Assembly (NCBI RefSeq): GCF_035943795.1
Contig: NZ_DASZBY010000083.1
Coordinates: forward strand, 124,001 to 188,000
Length of the DNA: 64,000 bases
From: Aliidongia sp035943795
GTDB lineage: Bacteria > Pseudomonadota > Alphaproteobacteria > ATCC43930 > CGMCC-115725
Direction of reading: 5' to 3'
The first letter of the stretch is position 1; every line of letters starts with the position of its first letter. The notes beneath the pieces were generated by a model. It did no database searches and was not told where the DNA came from. It worked only from the letters and a program-made list of their open reading frames with translations. Both the position numbers and the translations under genes were made by a program. Below, piece after piece: positions 9,661 to 18,630 of this stretch.

Positions 9661-9691
9661 GTCAGGCCATATAGGCAGCGACCTTAACCAT

Positions 9692-11467
9692 TCAATGGAG
9701 CGGCCACACCGCCAGGATCAGCGGCGTGCCGACCAGCAGCACAAGGATCGAGAGCGGCAGTCCCAGCCGCCAGTAATCGCTGAAGCGATAGCCGCCCGGT
9801 CCCATCACGAGCGTGTTGTTCTGATGCCCGATCGGCGTCAGGAAATCGCAGGAGCAACCGAGTGCCACCGCCATCAGGAACGCATCGGGACTGTAGCCGA
9901 GATTGTGGGCGACCGACGCCGCGACCGGCCCCAGCACCAGGACCGCGGCGGCATGATGCAGCAGCGGCGTCACCAGCATGGCGGTGCCCAGCACCAGGCC
10001 GAGGGTCGCCCAGGCAGGAATGAATTGCGCGGCCGCGCTCAACGCATGGCTCAGGTGCTCGGTCCCGCCGGTTTCCTTCAAGGCCTCGCCGACCGGGATC
10101 AGGCAGCCCAGCATGACGATCACCGGCCATTCGATCGCACCATAGGCATCCTTGAGCGTGATCTGGCGGCTGAGTACCACCAGCACGGCCGACCCGAAGA
10201 ACGCGGTCACCACCGGGATGACGTTGAACGCGACCAGGATCATGGCAACGACCAGGATCGCCAGCGACCAGTAGCCGGTGCGCTTCTGGCCCAGCGTCAG
10301 GCGCCGATCGGCGAGCGGCAGGCAGCCGAGCTCGGCCAGGATCGCCGGCAGGTCCTGTTCCCAACCCTGCAGCGCCACCACGTCGCCGGCCCGGAAGCGC
10401 AGCCGATGGAGCCGCGCCCCCAGCCTCTCGCCGGCGCGGCTGACCGCGAGCAGGTTGACGTCGAAGCGCTGGCGCAGGTGCAGCCCGGTCGCGGTGCGGT
10501 CGATCAGCAGCGAGCCGTCGGTCACCACGGCCTCGACCACGATCACGTCGTCCTTCTGCCGCTCGGATTCGGCCAGGCGCTCCGCACCGGCGACCTCGAG
10601 CTTGGCCTCGTCGGCCAGCTTCTTCAGCAGGGTCGGATCGGCCTGGACCGCGACCAGGTCGCCGGCAATGAATTCCCAGTGCGCCGGCGGCATGGCGCGT
10701 TGGCGCCCGCCCCGAACCACGGCCGCCACGGTCAAATCGCCCTCGCCCATCGCTTCGAGCGCCGAGACGGTCTTGCCGACCATCGGCGATCCTTCGGCGA
10801 CGAGCAATTCGCTGGTGTAGCGATCGACGTCGAATGCGTCCTCGGCCGGTCGTTGGCCGGTACGCTGCGGGATGAGGCGCCAGCCGAACGCGAGGAAGCC
10901 CAACGCCAGCACCGATAGCGGCAGACCGACCGGCACGAAATCGAACAGCTGGAACGGCTTGCCCTCGATCTGCTGGCGCACGGTCGAGATCAGCAGGTTG
11001 GGCGAGGTGCCGATCAGGGTGATGGTGCCGCCGATGAGCGAGCCGAACGCCAGCGGCATCAGGTAGATCGACGCCGACCGCTTGCTGCGGCCGGCGGTCT
11101 GAATCGCGATCGGGATGAAGATGCCGAGCGTGCCGACGTTCTTCATGAAGGCCGACAGGAAGGTGACGCAGCCGCTGAGCAGGCCGATCTGGGCCGATGG
11201 CGAAGTGATCCGCTGCATCATCCGGCGCAGCACCGCGTCGATCACGCCGGACCGCGCGATGGCGCGGCTGACGACCAGGACCGACGCGATGATGATGATG
11301 ACCTGGTTGGAAAAGCCCTCGAACGCCTTCGCCGCCGGCACGATGCCGGTCAGCATGGCGGCGAGCAGGGCCATGGCGGCGACGAGGTCGTAGCGCAGCC
11401 GGTCCCAGACGAACAGGGCCAGCATCGCGCCGACGATCACGAAAGCCTCGATCTGATTGAGCGGCAA
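9692..11467 (-). CDS. SLC13-family permease with two TrkA-C domains
   Basis: An inner-membrane carrier of about 591 residues of the DASS/SLC13 type. The order is N-terminal helices with SAFMKNVGTLGIFIP and GGTITLIGTSPNLL motifs, two cytoplasmic TrkA-C (RCK-C) domains around residues 205-375, then a second helical block with PLLHHAAAVLVLGP and SCDFLTPIGHQNN. Such proteins move sulfate, di-/tricarboxylates or other anions with sodium or protons. I chose the TTG at 11467 because AGGAG stands seven bases upstream (11475-11479, minus strand); a GTG at 11515 would add 16 residues with no comparable ribosome site. Confidence 0.85.
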   Translation of the reverse strand: MPLNQIEAFVIVGAMLALFVWDRLRYDLVAAMALLAAMLTGIVPAAKAFEGFSNQVIIIIASVLVVSRAIARSGVIDAVLRRMMQRITSPSAQIGLLSGCVTFLSAFMKNVGTLGIFIPIAIQTAGRSKRSASIYLMPLAFGSLIGGTITLIGTSPNLLISTVRQQIEGKPFQLFDFVPVGLPLSVLALGFLAFGWRLIPQRTGQRPAEDAFDVDRYTSELLVAEGSPMVGKTVSALEAMGEGDLTVAAVVRGGRQRAMPPAHWEFIAGDLVAVQADPTLLKKLADEAKLEVAGAERLAESERQKDDVIVVEAVVTDGSLLIDRTATGLHLRQRFDVNLLAVSRAGERLGARLHRLRFRAGDVVALQGWEQDLPAILAELGCLPLADRRLTLGQKRTGYWSLAILVVAMILVAFNVIPVVTAFFGSAVLVVLSRQITLKDAYGAIEWPVIVMLGCLIPVGEALKETGGTEHLSHALSAAAQFIPAWATLGLVLGTAMLVTPLLHHAAAVLVLGPVAASVAHNLGYSPDAFLMAVALGCSCDFLTPIGHQNNTLVMGPGGYRFSDYWRLGLPLSILVLLVGTPLILAVWPLH

Positions 11468-11586
11468 GGGCTTGCTCCTGGGCGAACGATAGAGGCTCGG
11501 ACGAGCATAACGCACGCGAACGGGTTTAAGCTCCTTGGCCCCTCACCGTCATCCTTGCAAGGATGACGGCCTCGCGCAGGTCCATA

Positions 11587-12882
11587 TCATGCAGCCTTGG
11601 CGGCCACGGCAGCGCGGTGGGCAAACTTGAAGCCCACCGCCAGCAGGACCGCCACCAGACTGAGTGCGGCCGCGATCGACAGCCACCATCCGGCCGACGC
11701 GCGATTGTCGGTCTCGTGGATCAGCCAGGTGGCGATGCCCGGCGTCAGGCCGCCGAACACGGTCGCAAGGCTATATGCAAGCGAGAAGCCCGCCGTGCGG
11801 ACCTCGGCCGGCATGATTTCGGTCAGATAGACCACCATCGCGCCGTTGTAGGCGCCGTAGAGGAACGACAGCCACAGTTCGACGATCATCAGGTTGACGA
11901 ACGATGGCGAAGAAATCAGCCAGGTGAGCGCCGGGTAGGCCGAGGCCAAGGTCAGTACGGTGCAGAAGATCAAGACCGGCGTGCGGCCGATCCGGTCGGT
12001 CAAAGCGCCGATCACCGGCAGCCAGAACAGGTTCGATACGGCGACGCACAGCGTCACGGTCAACGCGTCGAGCGCGGTCAGCTTCAGCACTTCCTTGCCG
12101 AAGGTCGGCGTGTAGGCGGTGATGAAATAGAACAGCACGGTCGTCGTCAGCACCATCAGCATGCCGCACAGCACGAGGCCGAAATTGGCGAAGGTCGTCC
12201 GATAGATCTCGGCCAGGGTCGGCCGCCGCTTGCGGGTCAGGAACTCCTCGGTCTCCTTCAGCGACGCGCGCAGCACGAAGATGAAGGGGATGATCAGGCA
12301 GCCGACGAACAGCGGAATGCGCCAGCCCCAGGACTTCATCATGTCGGCCGGCAGGTAGTAGTTCAGCAGGATGCCGAGCAGTGCGGCAAGGATGACCGCG
12401 ACCTGCTGGCTGCCCGACTGCCAGGCGACGTAGAAGCCCTTGTTGCCGGGGGTGGCGATCTCGGACAGGTAGACCGACACGCCGCCCAGCTCCACGCCGG
12501 CCGAGAAGCCCTGCAGCAGGCGCCCCAGGACGATGATGACGGGTGCTGCGATGCCGATGGTCTCGTAGCCCGGCGTCACCGCGAGCGAGAGCGTGCCCAG
12601 CGACATCATGCTGAGGGTCAGGATCAGGCCTTTGCGACGGCCGACGTGATCGATGTAGGAGCCGAGGATGATCGCGCCCAGCGGGCGCATCATGAAGCCG
12701 ACCGCAAAGGTCGAGAACGCGGCCATCAGCTTGATGAAGTCGCTGCCGCCCGGGAAGAACGTATCGCCGATCTGCTTCGCCACGTATGCAAAGATGAAGA
12801 AGTCATACATTTCCAGGAAGTTGCCGCTGGAAACGCGGATGACCGACATGATCTTGTCTTTCCGGTCGACGGGTGCGGACAT
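11587..12882 (-). CDS. MFS transporter, metabolite:proton symporter type (citrate/tricarballylate-like)
   Basis: A 12-helix major facilitator of 431 residues from the ATG at 12882. It shows the MHS-subfamily pattern: GNFLEMYDFFIFAYVA in helix 1, GSYIDHVGRRKGL in the helix 2-3 loop, and LLQGFSAGVELGGVSVYLSEIA in helices 4-5. It resembles citrate/tricarballylate:proton symporters, so a carboxylate is the likely substrate. The frame extends 183 bases upstream, but that extension is Arg/Pro-rich and unlike the family. Confidence 0.85.
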   Translation of the reverse strand: MSAPVDRKDKIMSVIRVSSGNFLEMYDFFIFAYVAKQIGDTFFPGGSDFIKLMAAFSTFAVGFMMRPLGAIILGSYIDHVGRRKGLILTLSMMSLGTLSLAVTPGYETIGIAAPVIIVLGRLLQGFSAGVELGGVSVYLSEIATPGNKGFYVAWQSGSQQVAVILAALLGILLNYYLPADMMKSWGWRIPLFVGCLIIPFIFVLRASLKETEEFLTRKRRPTLAEIYRTTFANFGLVLCGMLMVLTTTVLFYFITAYTPTFGKEVLKLTALDALTVTLCVAVSNLFWLPVIGALTDRIGRTPVLIFCTVLTLASAYPALTWLISSPSFVNLMIVELWLSFLYGAYNGAMVVYLTEIMPAEVRTAGFSLAYSLATVFGGLTPGIATWLIHETDNRASAGWWLSIAAALSLVAVLLAVGFKFAHRAAVAAKAA

Positions 12883-13133
12883 CGGGTCTCTCTTCGTTGA
12901 ACGTACGGGAACCGCGCCGGGACGCGGCGTCGGGATTTCAGATATGGGCTCGGCAGACCGGGCTAGCCGCCCCGATCGGTGGCGATTGGCGGCGCGGAAC
13001 GCGTTGGCCAGGCAATTTTGGATGACATGAGACCTCCCCCGAGCGAAATGGACGGCTTCGGCCATCGTTTTTCGTCACCGTAGCGTCTCGAACCCCAGAA
13101 TCAAAACGTGCCGTGCGCCCGACCGGGCAAAAA

Positions 13134-14129
13134 CTATCGGATCGGCCGGGCGCGCCAGAGATCGCGCGCCATTTCGTCGGCATCGACGGGTTCGGCGCGC
13201 CCGGCGGCGACCAGAGCCAGCGCCATGGTGCCGACGATGGTTTCGGTGGCGCCGAGCGGTGCCGCCTCGCCGCGCCAGACCGCCCGGAACCCGTCGAGGC
13301 CGAGCGGCTTCGGCGCGCCGTCCGGCCGCTCGATCAGCGCCGGCAGCACGATTTCGAGCGGGTCGGCGTCGCGCCGGTGCAGGCGCGCCACCATCGGTTT
13401 CGCCGGGTTGCGCTCCGCCTCGCCACCGCCGCCCTTCATCACCAGCAGCCGGGGCCGGCCCAGCCGCACGGCCGCCGCGATGTGGCGGTCGATATAGGGC
13501 GGGTGGAACACGCCGTCGATGCCGGCCAGGGCATCGAACGGATCGAGCAGCCGCACCAGCGTATTGACCGGCGAGCGCAGCCCGAACAGGCGCCGCAGGC
13601 CCAGCAACCGGTCCAGTCCCGGCGACAGCGCCGCCAGCGGCAGATAGGCGAAGCCCGAGGCATCCAGTTGGGCGTTGGCGTCGGCCCGGCTCGCCGCGGC
13701 GGGATGGTCGAGGGCGGCCAGCCCGTCGGCGACCGAGAAACCGGTCGAGAACTCGTTCGAGCCATGCATCGCGATGCGCAGGCCGCCGGCGGCAAGCGCC
13801 ACGGCCGCGAGCAGGAACCACGGCGCCTCGCGCGTCCGTCCGGCGCCGTAGGACGGCCAGTCGAGATCCACGGGGCGACCCGGCGGCGGGGCGGCGGCGA
13901 TCGCGAGCCGCGCCGCATCGACCAGGCCGGCCAATTCGTCGCCATCCTCGCCGCGATAGCGCAGCAGCATCAGGAAGGCGCCGGCCTGGTGCGGGTCGAC
14001 CGCGCCGTCTTCGAGCATCAGGCCAAGGGCGTCCGCCGCCTCGGCACGGGTCAGCGGCCGCGACCGGCCTGGCCCGCGCCCGAGCGCCTGAACGTAGGAG
14101 ACGAAACGCGCGACGGTCTCGGACGACAT
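13134..14129 (-). CDS. TrpD2/YbiB-like glycosyl transferase family protein
   Basis: A 331-residue protein related to anthranilate phosphoribosyltransferase (TrpD). It has an N-terminal helical bundle (LTRAEAADALGLMLEDGAVDPHQAGAFLMLLRYRGE) and an alpha/beta domain with VMKGGGGEAERNP. Family members of the YbiB/TrpD2 branch lack strict TrpD activity and have been reported to bind nucleic acids. No trp genes are nearby, so tryptophan synthesis is not indicated. It starts at ATG 14129 and is divergent from the TetR gene. Confidence 0.75.
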   Translation of the reverse strand: MSSETVARFVSYVQALGRGPGRSRPLTRAEAADALGLMLEDGAVDPHQAGAFLMLLRYRGEDGDELAGLVDAARLAIAAAPPPGRPVDLDWPSYGAGRTREAPWFLLAAVALAAGGLRIAMHGSNEFSTGFSVADGLAALDHPAAASRADANAQLDASGFAYLPLAALSPGLDRLLGLRRLFGLRSPVNTLVRLLDPFDALAGIDGVFHPPYIDRHIAAAVRLGRPRLLVMKGGGGEAERNPAKPMVARLHRRDADPLEIVLPALIERPDGAPKPLGLDGFRAVWRGEAAPLGATETIVGTMALALVAAGRAEPVDADEMARDLWRARPIR

Positions 14130-14200
14130 CGAGGGTCCTGTTCTGGTGAAAGCCGCCGCCAGAGTGGAGCGGCCGGCGCGGATCGGCAAGCGTCCGCCCC

Positions 14201-14230
14201 TTGACAGGAAAATATGGACGAACATATTAA
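14201..14230 (+). promoter_or_regulatory. tetR promoter with overlapping TetR operator
   Basis: A TTGACA -35 hexamer stands at 14201-14206 and a TATTAA -10 candidate at 14225-14230 (18-base spacer). Between and over them lies an inverted repeat, AATATG-N6-CATATT, at 14211-14228. The same 18-base element recurs at 14880-14897 in front of the dehydrogenase gene with the same offset from its -35. This is the expected layout of a TetR repressor site covering its own promoter. Binding is inferred. Confidence 0.7.
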
Positions 14231-14234
14231 ACCG

Positions 14235-14819
14235 ATGTCCAAGATTTCGAACCGCGACAAGATTCTGACCGAAGGCCTGAAGGTCGTGCATGAGCGCGGC
14301 TTTTCGAACGCCAGCGTGCGCGACATCGTGCAGGCGGCCGGCGTACCGCAGGGCTCGTTCACCAATCACTTCGTCTCGAAGGAAGCCTTCGGCCTCGAGA
14401 TCCTCGACATCTATTTCGCCAACGGTTTCGCGCTGATCCGCGAGACGCTGCTGAACGACGACCTGCCGCCGTTGCGGCGGATGCAGGACTATGTCGAGGC
14501 GAACAAGGATCGCCTGAACGAGAGCGGCATGCGCAACGGCTGTCTGTTCGGCAATTTCACGGCCGAGGCGAGCGACCACAGCGAAGCCATCCGGACCCGG
14601 CTGGTCGAGATCTTCGGCGAGGTCCAGGACGCTGTGGCCTATTGCCTGAAGGCAGCCCGCGCCGCCGGCGAAGTATCGCCCACCCTCGATTGCGACGAGG
14701 TCGCGGGATTCTTCGTTTCGTCGCTGCAAGGTGCCAATCTGCTGGCCAAGGCGTTGCGCAGCCCCGCGCCGATCGAACGGTTCAAGCATGTTCTGTTCTC
14801 GACGGTGCTGCGCGGCTGA
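14235..14819 (+). CDS. TetR/AcrR-family transcriptional repressor
   Basis: A 194-residue repressor. The N-terminal helix-turn-helix covers KILTEGLKVVHERGFSNASVRDIVQAAGVPQGSFTNHFVSKEAFGLEIL; the rest is an all-helical ligand domain with a TetR_C-type FVSSLQGANLLAKA segment. I place the start at ATG 14235, because the alternative ATG at 14214 lies inside the operator and between the predicted -35 and -10. The expected transcription start falls at about 14236-14238, so the mRNA is probably leaderless or nearly so; no Shine-Dalgarno is present. It likely controls the downstream short-chain dehydrogenase. Confidence 0.9.
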   Translation: MSKISNRDKILTEGLKVVHERGFSNASVRDIVQAAGVPQGSFTNHFVSKEAFGLEILDIYFANGFALIRETLLNDDLPPLRRMQDYVEANKDRLNESGMRNGCLFGNFTAEASDHSEAIRTRLVEIFGEVQDAVAYCLKAARAAGEVSPTLDCDEVAGFFVSSLQGANLLAKALRSPAPIERFKHVLFSTVLRG

Positions 14820-14869
14820 CCGCCGCAAACGGGTGGCTACTGCGAGAACACGGCAGTCCAAAGCTGCTC

Positions 14870-14899
14870 TTGTAAAATAAATATGGACGTACATATTAG
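14870..14899 (+). promoter_or_regulatory. Dehydrogenase promoter with second copy of the TetR operator
   Basis: A TTGTAA -35 candidate at 14870-14875 and a TATTAG -10 candidate at 14894-14899 flank AATATG-GACGTA-CATATT at 14880-14897. This copy is a near-perfect palindrome (16 of 18 positions symmetric). Offset and spacing match the copy in front of tetR, so both genes should respond to the same repressor. Confidence 0.7.
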
Positions 14900-14943
14900 A
14901 TCCAACGATGCAGACAGCACCGTCCCTCTTCAAGGAAATCGCC

Positions 14944-15693
14944 ATGACCTCTCCCGTCGTTCTCATCACCGGTGCCCTGACCGGTATCGGCCGCGCTACC
15001 GCCCTCGCCTTCGCCCGTGATGGCGCCCGCCTCGTCGTCTCCGGCCGTCGCGAGGAAGCCGGCCAAGCCCTGGTCGAGGAACTGCGCGGCCTCGGCAGCG
15101 AGGCGGAATTCGTCCGTGCCGACGTGCGCCGCGAGGACGAGGTTCGCGCCCTGGTCGACCAGACCGTCGCCCGATTCGGACGCCTCGATGTCGCGGTCAA
15201 CAATGCCGGCACCGAAGGTGAGCCCGGTCCGGTCACCGAACAGACCGCCGAAACCTATGCCGCGACCTTCGACACCAACGTGCTGGGCACCCTGCTCAGC
15301 CTGAAGCACGAGTTGCGCGTGATGCTGGCTCAGGGTTCGGGCAGCATCGTCAATCTCTCGTCGGTCCTGGGCAAGATCGCGTTCGCCGGCGCCTCGGTCT
15401 ATACCGCCAGCAAGCACGCGGTCGAAGGCCTGACCAAGGCGGCGGCGCTGGAAGGGGCCGCGGCGGGCGTGCGGGTCAATGCTGTGGCACCCGGCCCGAT
15501 CGAGACCGGCATGCTGAACCGATTCACCGGCGGCAGCGCCGATGCGAAGGCGGGCCTGGTCTCGACCATTCCGGCCCAGCGCGCCGGCACGCCCGACGAG
15601 ATCGCGCAGACCATCCTGTTCCTGGCGTCGGACAAGGCTTCATACCTGACCGGCCAATCCATCGCCATCGACGGCGGCCGCTTGGCCGGCTGA
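14944..15693 (+). CDS. SDR-family NAD(P)-dependent oxidoreductase
   Basis: A classical short-chain dehydrogenase of 249 residues read from ATG 14944, which has AAGGAAA upstream (an ATG at 14908 has no such site). Cofactor motif TGALTGIG at residues 10-17, NNAG near residue 90, and catalytic Ser-Tyr-Lys in NLSSVLGKIAFAG and VYTASKH. The C-terminal YLTGQSIAIDGG is standard. The substrate is unknown. The shared TetR operator suggests a detoxifying or xenobiotic-induced role. Confidence 0.93.
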   Translation: MTSPVVLITGALTGIGRATALAFARDGARLVVSGRREEAGQALVEELRGLGSEAEFVRADVRREDEVRALVDQTVARFGRLDVAVNNAGTEGEPGPVTEQTAETYAATFDTNVLGTLLSLKHELRVMLAQGSGSIVNLSSVLGKIAFAGASVYTASKHAVEGLTKAAALEGAAAGVRVNAVAPGPIETGMLNRFTGGSADAKAGLVSTIPAQRAGTPDEIAQTILFLASDKASYLTGQSIAIDGGRLAG

Positions 15694-15733
15694 CACGGGC
15701 ATTCCGATCGAACCTCAGTTGCGGAGCAGCAGG

Positions 15734-16126
15734 ATGAGCACGCCATCATCGACACCCAGGACAGTCAAGATCCCCGGTCCGGATCATCCGATCACGATTG
15801 CCCGCAACCCCGCCCGGGTCGTCGTGACCCTGGCGGGCCGCGTCATCGCCGACACGACCGAGGCCTTGATCCTCAAAGAGGCGGCCTACCCGGCCGTCCA
15901 GTACATCCCGCTGAAGGACGTCGACCGCTCGCTCGTCGAGCGGACCGATCATGCCAGCTATTGCCCGTACAAGGGCGAGGCGGCCTACTACAGCATCCCG
16001 GTTGGCGGGGAGCGGTCGGTGAATGCGATCTGGACCTACGAGGCGCCGTACGACGCCGTGGCCCAGATCAGGGATCACGTCGCGTTCTATCCGGATCGCG
16101 TCGACGGCATCGGGGAGCGTCGCTGA
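15734..16126 (+). CDS. DUF427-family protein
   Basis: A 130-residue protein from the ATG at 15734. DUF427 features are RVVVTLAGRVIADTTEALILKEAAYPAVQYIPLKDV, SYCPYKGEAAYYSI and the C-terminal AFYPDRVDGI. The family is widespread and its fold is a small beta barrel; no enzymatic role is firmly known to me. It follows the dehydrogenase by 40 bases and could be transcribed with it. Confidence 0.85.
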   Translation: MSTPSSTPRTVKIPGPDHPITIARNPARVVVTLAGRVIADTTEALILKEAAYPAVQYIPLKDVDRSLVERTDHASYCPYKGEAAYYSIPVGGERSVNAIWTYEAPYDAVAQIRDHVAFYPDRVDGIGERR

Positions 16127-16397
16127 CCCGTTTCACCGGCAGCGCCAAGGGCAAGGCCGGCCCGTCGCGGGCGTGCCGGATTGACGGGTGGGAGCTGTTT
16201 CGGCGCTTGACTATGCAGAACATATAAAGAACATTGCCCTGATCGCCATTCCAAGGGAACGCTTCCCGCCGCCGGTGGTTCTAAAATCCGACGGGCACCC
16301 TATCTCTGGAGGGGGCAGACCATCCGATCGCCCTGGATTCAGGTCGACCATCACGTGCCGGGCAGGCCGACGAAAAGAAACCGAGGGGGAAAACGGC

Positions 16398-17660
16398 ATG
16401 TCCGCAGCCCATGCAGCCATAGCGCCTTCCATCGTTCCGACGCCGGAGCCTTCGCTCGCCGACCGCTATCGGTCGGTCCGCGCCGCGACCGAAGCGCTCG
16501 CCGCCCCCCTCTCTGCGGAAGACCAGACCGTCCAGTCCATGCCGGATGCGAGCCCGGCCAAGTGGCATCGCGCGCACATCACCTGGTTCTTCGAAACCTT
16601 CGTGCTGCGCGTCCATGATCGGGGCTACCGTCCCTTCGACGAACGGTTTTTCTATCTGTTCAATTCCTATTACGAGGCGATCGGCCCACGGCACGAGCGC
16701 CCGTCGCGCGGGTTGATCACCCGGCCCGGCATCGACGAGGTCGCGGCCTATCGCGCCCATGTCGATGCGGCCATGCTGGCGCTGCTCGCGGATCCAAACC
16801 CCGAGGTCGCGGCCCTGGTCGAGCTGGGCCTGCACCACGAGCAGCAGCACCAGGAACTGCTGCTGACCGACATCAAACATGCGTTCGGTGCCAACCCGTT
16901 CGCCCCGATCTATGAGATCGCCCCGCCACGCGGCGTCGATGCCGCCCCGGCCCTGGAATGGCTCGACCTGGTCGGCGGCATCCATCCGGTCGGCCATCGC
17001 GGCGACGGCTTCGCCTTCGACAATGAGGGTCCGATGCACGAAGCGCTGCTGGCCGATTGCCGGATCGCGTCGCGGCCGGTCAGCGTCGGCGAGTATCTCG
17101 AGTTCATGGCGGACGGCGGCTATGGCGCGGCCGGCCTCTGGCTGTCCGAAGGCTGGGCGCTGGCCCAGGCCCAGGAATGGCAGGCGCCCGGTTATTGGGA
17201 GCGCCACGACGATGCCTGGCACGTCCGCACGCTCCACGGCCTGCAGGCACCCGACGCGGCCGAGCCGGTCTGTCACGTCAGCTTTTTCGAGGCGGCGGCC
17301 TTTGCGGTCTGGGCCGGCAAGCGCCTGCCAACCGAGTTCGAGTGGGAGGTCGCCGCCCGCCGCCATGGGGGTGCCGCGGACTGGGTCGATCGGGTGCGTC
17401 CGCATCCCCGGCCACTGGTCGCGGGCTTCCACCAGGACGTCTGGGAATGGACCGGCAGCGCCTACCTGCCCTATCCCGGTTTCCGGCCATCGGCCGGCGC
17501 CATTGGCGAATACAACGGCAAGTTCATGATCAACCAGATGGTGCTGCGCGGCCGGTCCTGCGCGACCGCGCCCGGCCATGAGCGGCCGACCTATCGCAAT
17601 TTCTTCCCGCCGTCCGCCCGCTGGCAATTCAGCGGTTTCCGGCTTGCCGAGGATCTCTGA
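16398..17660 (+). CDS. egtB: Ergothioneine biosynthesis sulfoxide synthase EgtB
   Basis: A 420-residue non-heme iron enzyme that joins a thiol (gamma-glutamylcysteine or cysteine) to hercynine by oxidative C-S bond formation. The N-terminal DinB_2 domain has WHRAHITWFFETF and the iron-ligand pair in LHHEQQHQELLLTD. The C-terminal FGE-sulfatase domain runs from about residue 195 and contains NEGPMHEALL, FFEAAAFAVWAGKRLPTEFEWEVAAR and a FSGFRLA-type end. The ATG at 16398 has a purine-rich GAGGGGGA site. It is followed after one base by egtD; no egtA or egtC is seen, as is usual in this bacterial group. Confidence 0.95.
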   Translation: MSAAHAAIAPSIVPTPEPSLADRYRSVRAATEALAAPLSAEDQTVQSMPDASPAKWHRAHITWFFETFVLRVHDRGYRPFDERFFYLFNSYYEAIGPRHERPSRGLITRPGIDEVAAYRAHVDAAMLALLADPNPEVAALVELGLHHEQQHQELLLTDIKHAFGANPFAPIYEIAPPRGVDAAPALEWLDLVGGIHPVGHRGDGFAFDNEGPMHEALLADCRIASRPVSVGEYLEFMADGGYGAAGLWLSEGWALAQAQEWQAPGYWERHDDAWHVRTLHGLQAPDAAEPVCHVSFFEAAAFAVWAGKRLPTEFEWEVAARRHGGAADWVDRVRPHPRPLVAGFHQDVWEWTGSAYLPYPGFRPSAGAIGEYNGKFMINQMVLRGRSCATAPGHERPTYRNFFPPSARWQFSGFRLAEDL

Positions 17661-17661
17661 C

Positions 17662-18627
17662 ATGTCGAACGCCTTGGAGCGGCTCCAGGACCTGGAGCCA
17701 TCGACCCAGGAATTCCGCGATGCCGTGCTGGCCGGCCTCGGCCAGCGGCAGCGGACGCTGCCCTGCAAATTCTTTTACGACGCCGAGGGCTCGCGCCTGT
17801 TCGACCAGATCTGCGAGCTGCCGGAATATTATCCGACCCGGACCGAACTGGCCCTGCTGGCCGACCGGGCCGGCGAGATCGCCGACCTGATCGGCCCGCG
17901 CGCCCGGCTGGTCGAATTCGGCTCCGGGGCCGGCATCAAGATCCGCCTGCTGCTGAAGGCGCTCGACCGGCCCGCCGCCTATGTGCCGGTCGACATCTCA
18001 CGCGAGCATCTGATGATGGCGGCGGCCGATCTGGCCCGTGATTTCCCCAAGCTGCAGATCGCGCCGATCTGCGCCGACTATACCAAGCCGTTCGCCCTGC
18101 CGGCCTCGTCGGGCTTGCAGCCTCAGACGACGGTCGGATTCTTCCCGGGCTCGACCATCGGCAATTTCACGGCCGTCGAGGCCCGTGCGTTCCTCACCCG
18201 GGCACGCCGCCTGCTCGGCCCCGGTTCCTCGATGGTGGTCGGCGTCGACCTGCACAAGGACGAGAAGATCCTGGTGCCGGCCTATGACGACGCGGCCGGC
18301 GTCACCGCCGCGTTCAATCTCAACCTGCTGGTCCGCATCAACCGCGAACTGGGCGCCGACTTCGCGCTCGACCAATTCGCCCACGAGGCGCGCTGGAACG
18401 ATGCGCTGGGTCGGATCGAGATGCATCTGGTCAGCCGATCCGACCAGATGGTGCATATCGGCGCCAGCTGCTTCGGCTTCCGCGCCGGCGAGACGATCCA
18501 CACCGAGAACTCGCACAAATATACGCTCGACCAGTTCCGGGCGATGGCGGTCGAGACCGGCTATACGCCGCGCGCCGCCTGGACCGATGCGGCCGGGCTG
18601 TTCTCGGTGCACATGCTGGATGCGTGA
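17662..18627 (+). CDS. egtD: L-histidine N(alpha)-methyltransferase EgtD
   Basis: A SAM-dependent methyltransferase of 321 residues that converts histidine to hercynine, the first step of ergothioneine synthesis. Family blocks: KFFYDAEGSRLFDQICELPEYYPTRTE near residue 36, the SAM motif LVEFGSGAGIKIRLLL near residue 85, PVDIS, and FFPGSTIGNF. It starts one base after the egtB stop, so the two are co-translated. The reaction product feeds EgtB next door. Confidence 0.95.
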   Translation: MSNALERLQDLEPSTQEFRDAVLAGLGQRQRTLPCKFFYDAEGSRLFDQICELPEYYPTRTELALLADRAGEIADLIGPRARLVEFGSGAGIKIRLLLKALDRPAAYVPVDISREHLMMAAADLARDFPKLQIAPICADYTKPFALPASSGLQPQTTVGFFPGSTIGNFTAVEARAFLTRARRLLGPGSSMVVGVDLHKDEKILVPAYDDAAGVTAAFNLNLLVRINRELGADFALDQFAHEARWNDALGRIEMHLVSRSDQMVHIGASCFGFRAGETIHTENSHKYTLDQFRAMAVETGYTPRAAWTDAAGLFSVHMLDA

Positions 18628-18630
18628 ACT

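Noticed and set aside
11587..13065. An N-terminally extended MFS transporter starting at 13065
   Set aside because: The 61-residue extension is Arg/Pro-rich and unlike MFS proteins; the ATG at 12882 matches the family start.
16207..16235. A promoter for egtB based on TTGACT near 16207
   Set aside because: No acceptable -10 hexamer lies at 16-18 bases; the nearby TATAAA is too close.
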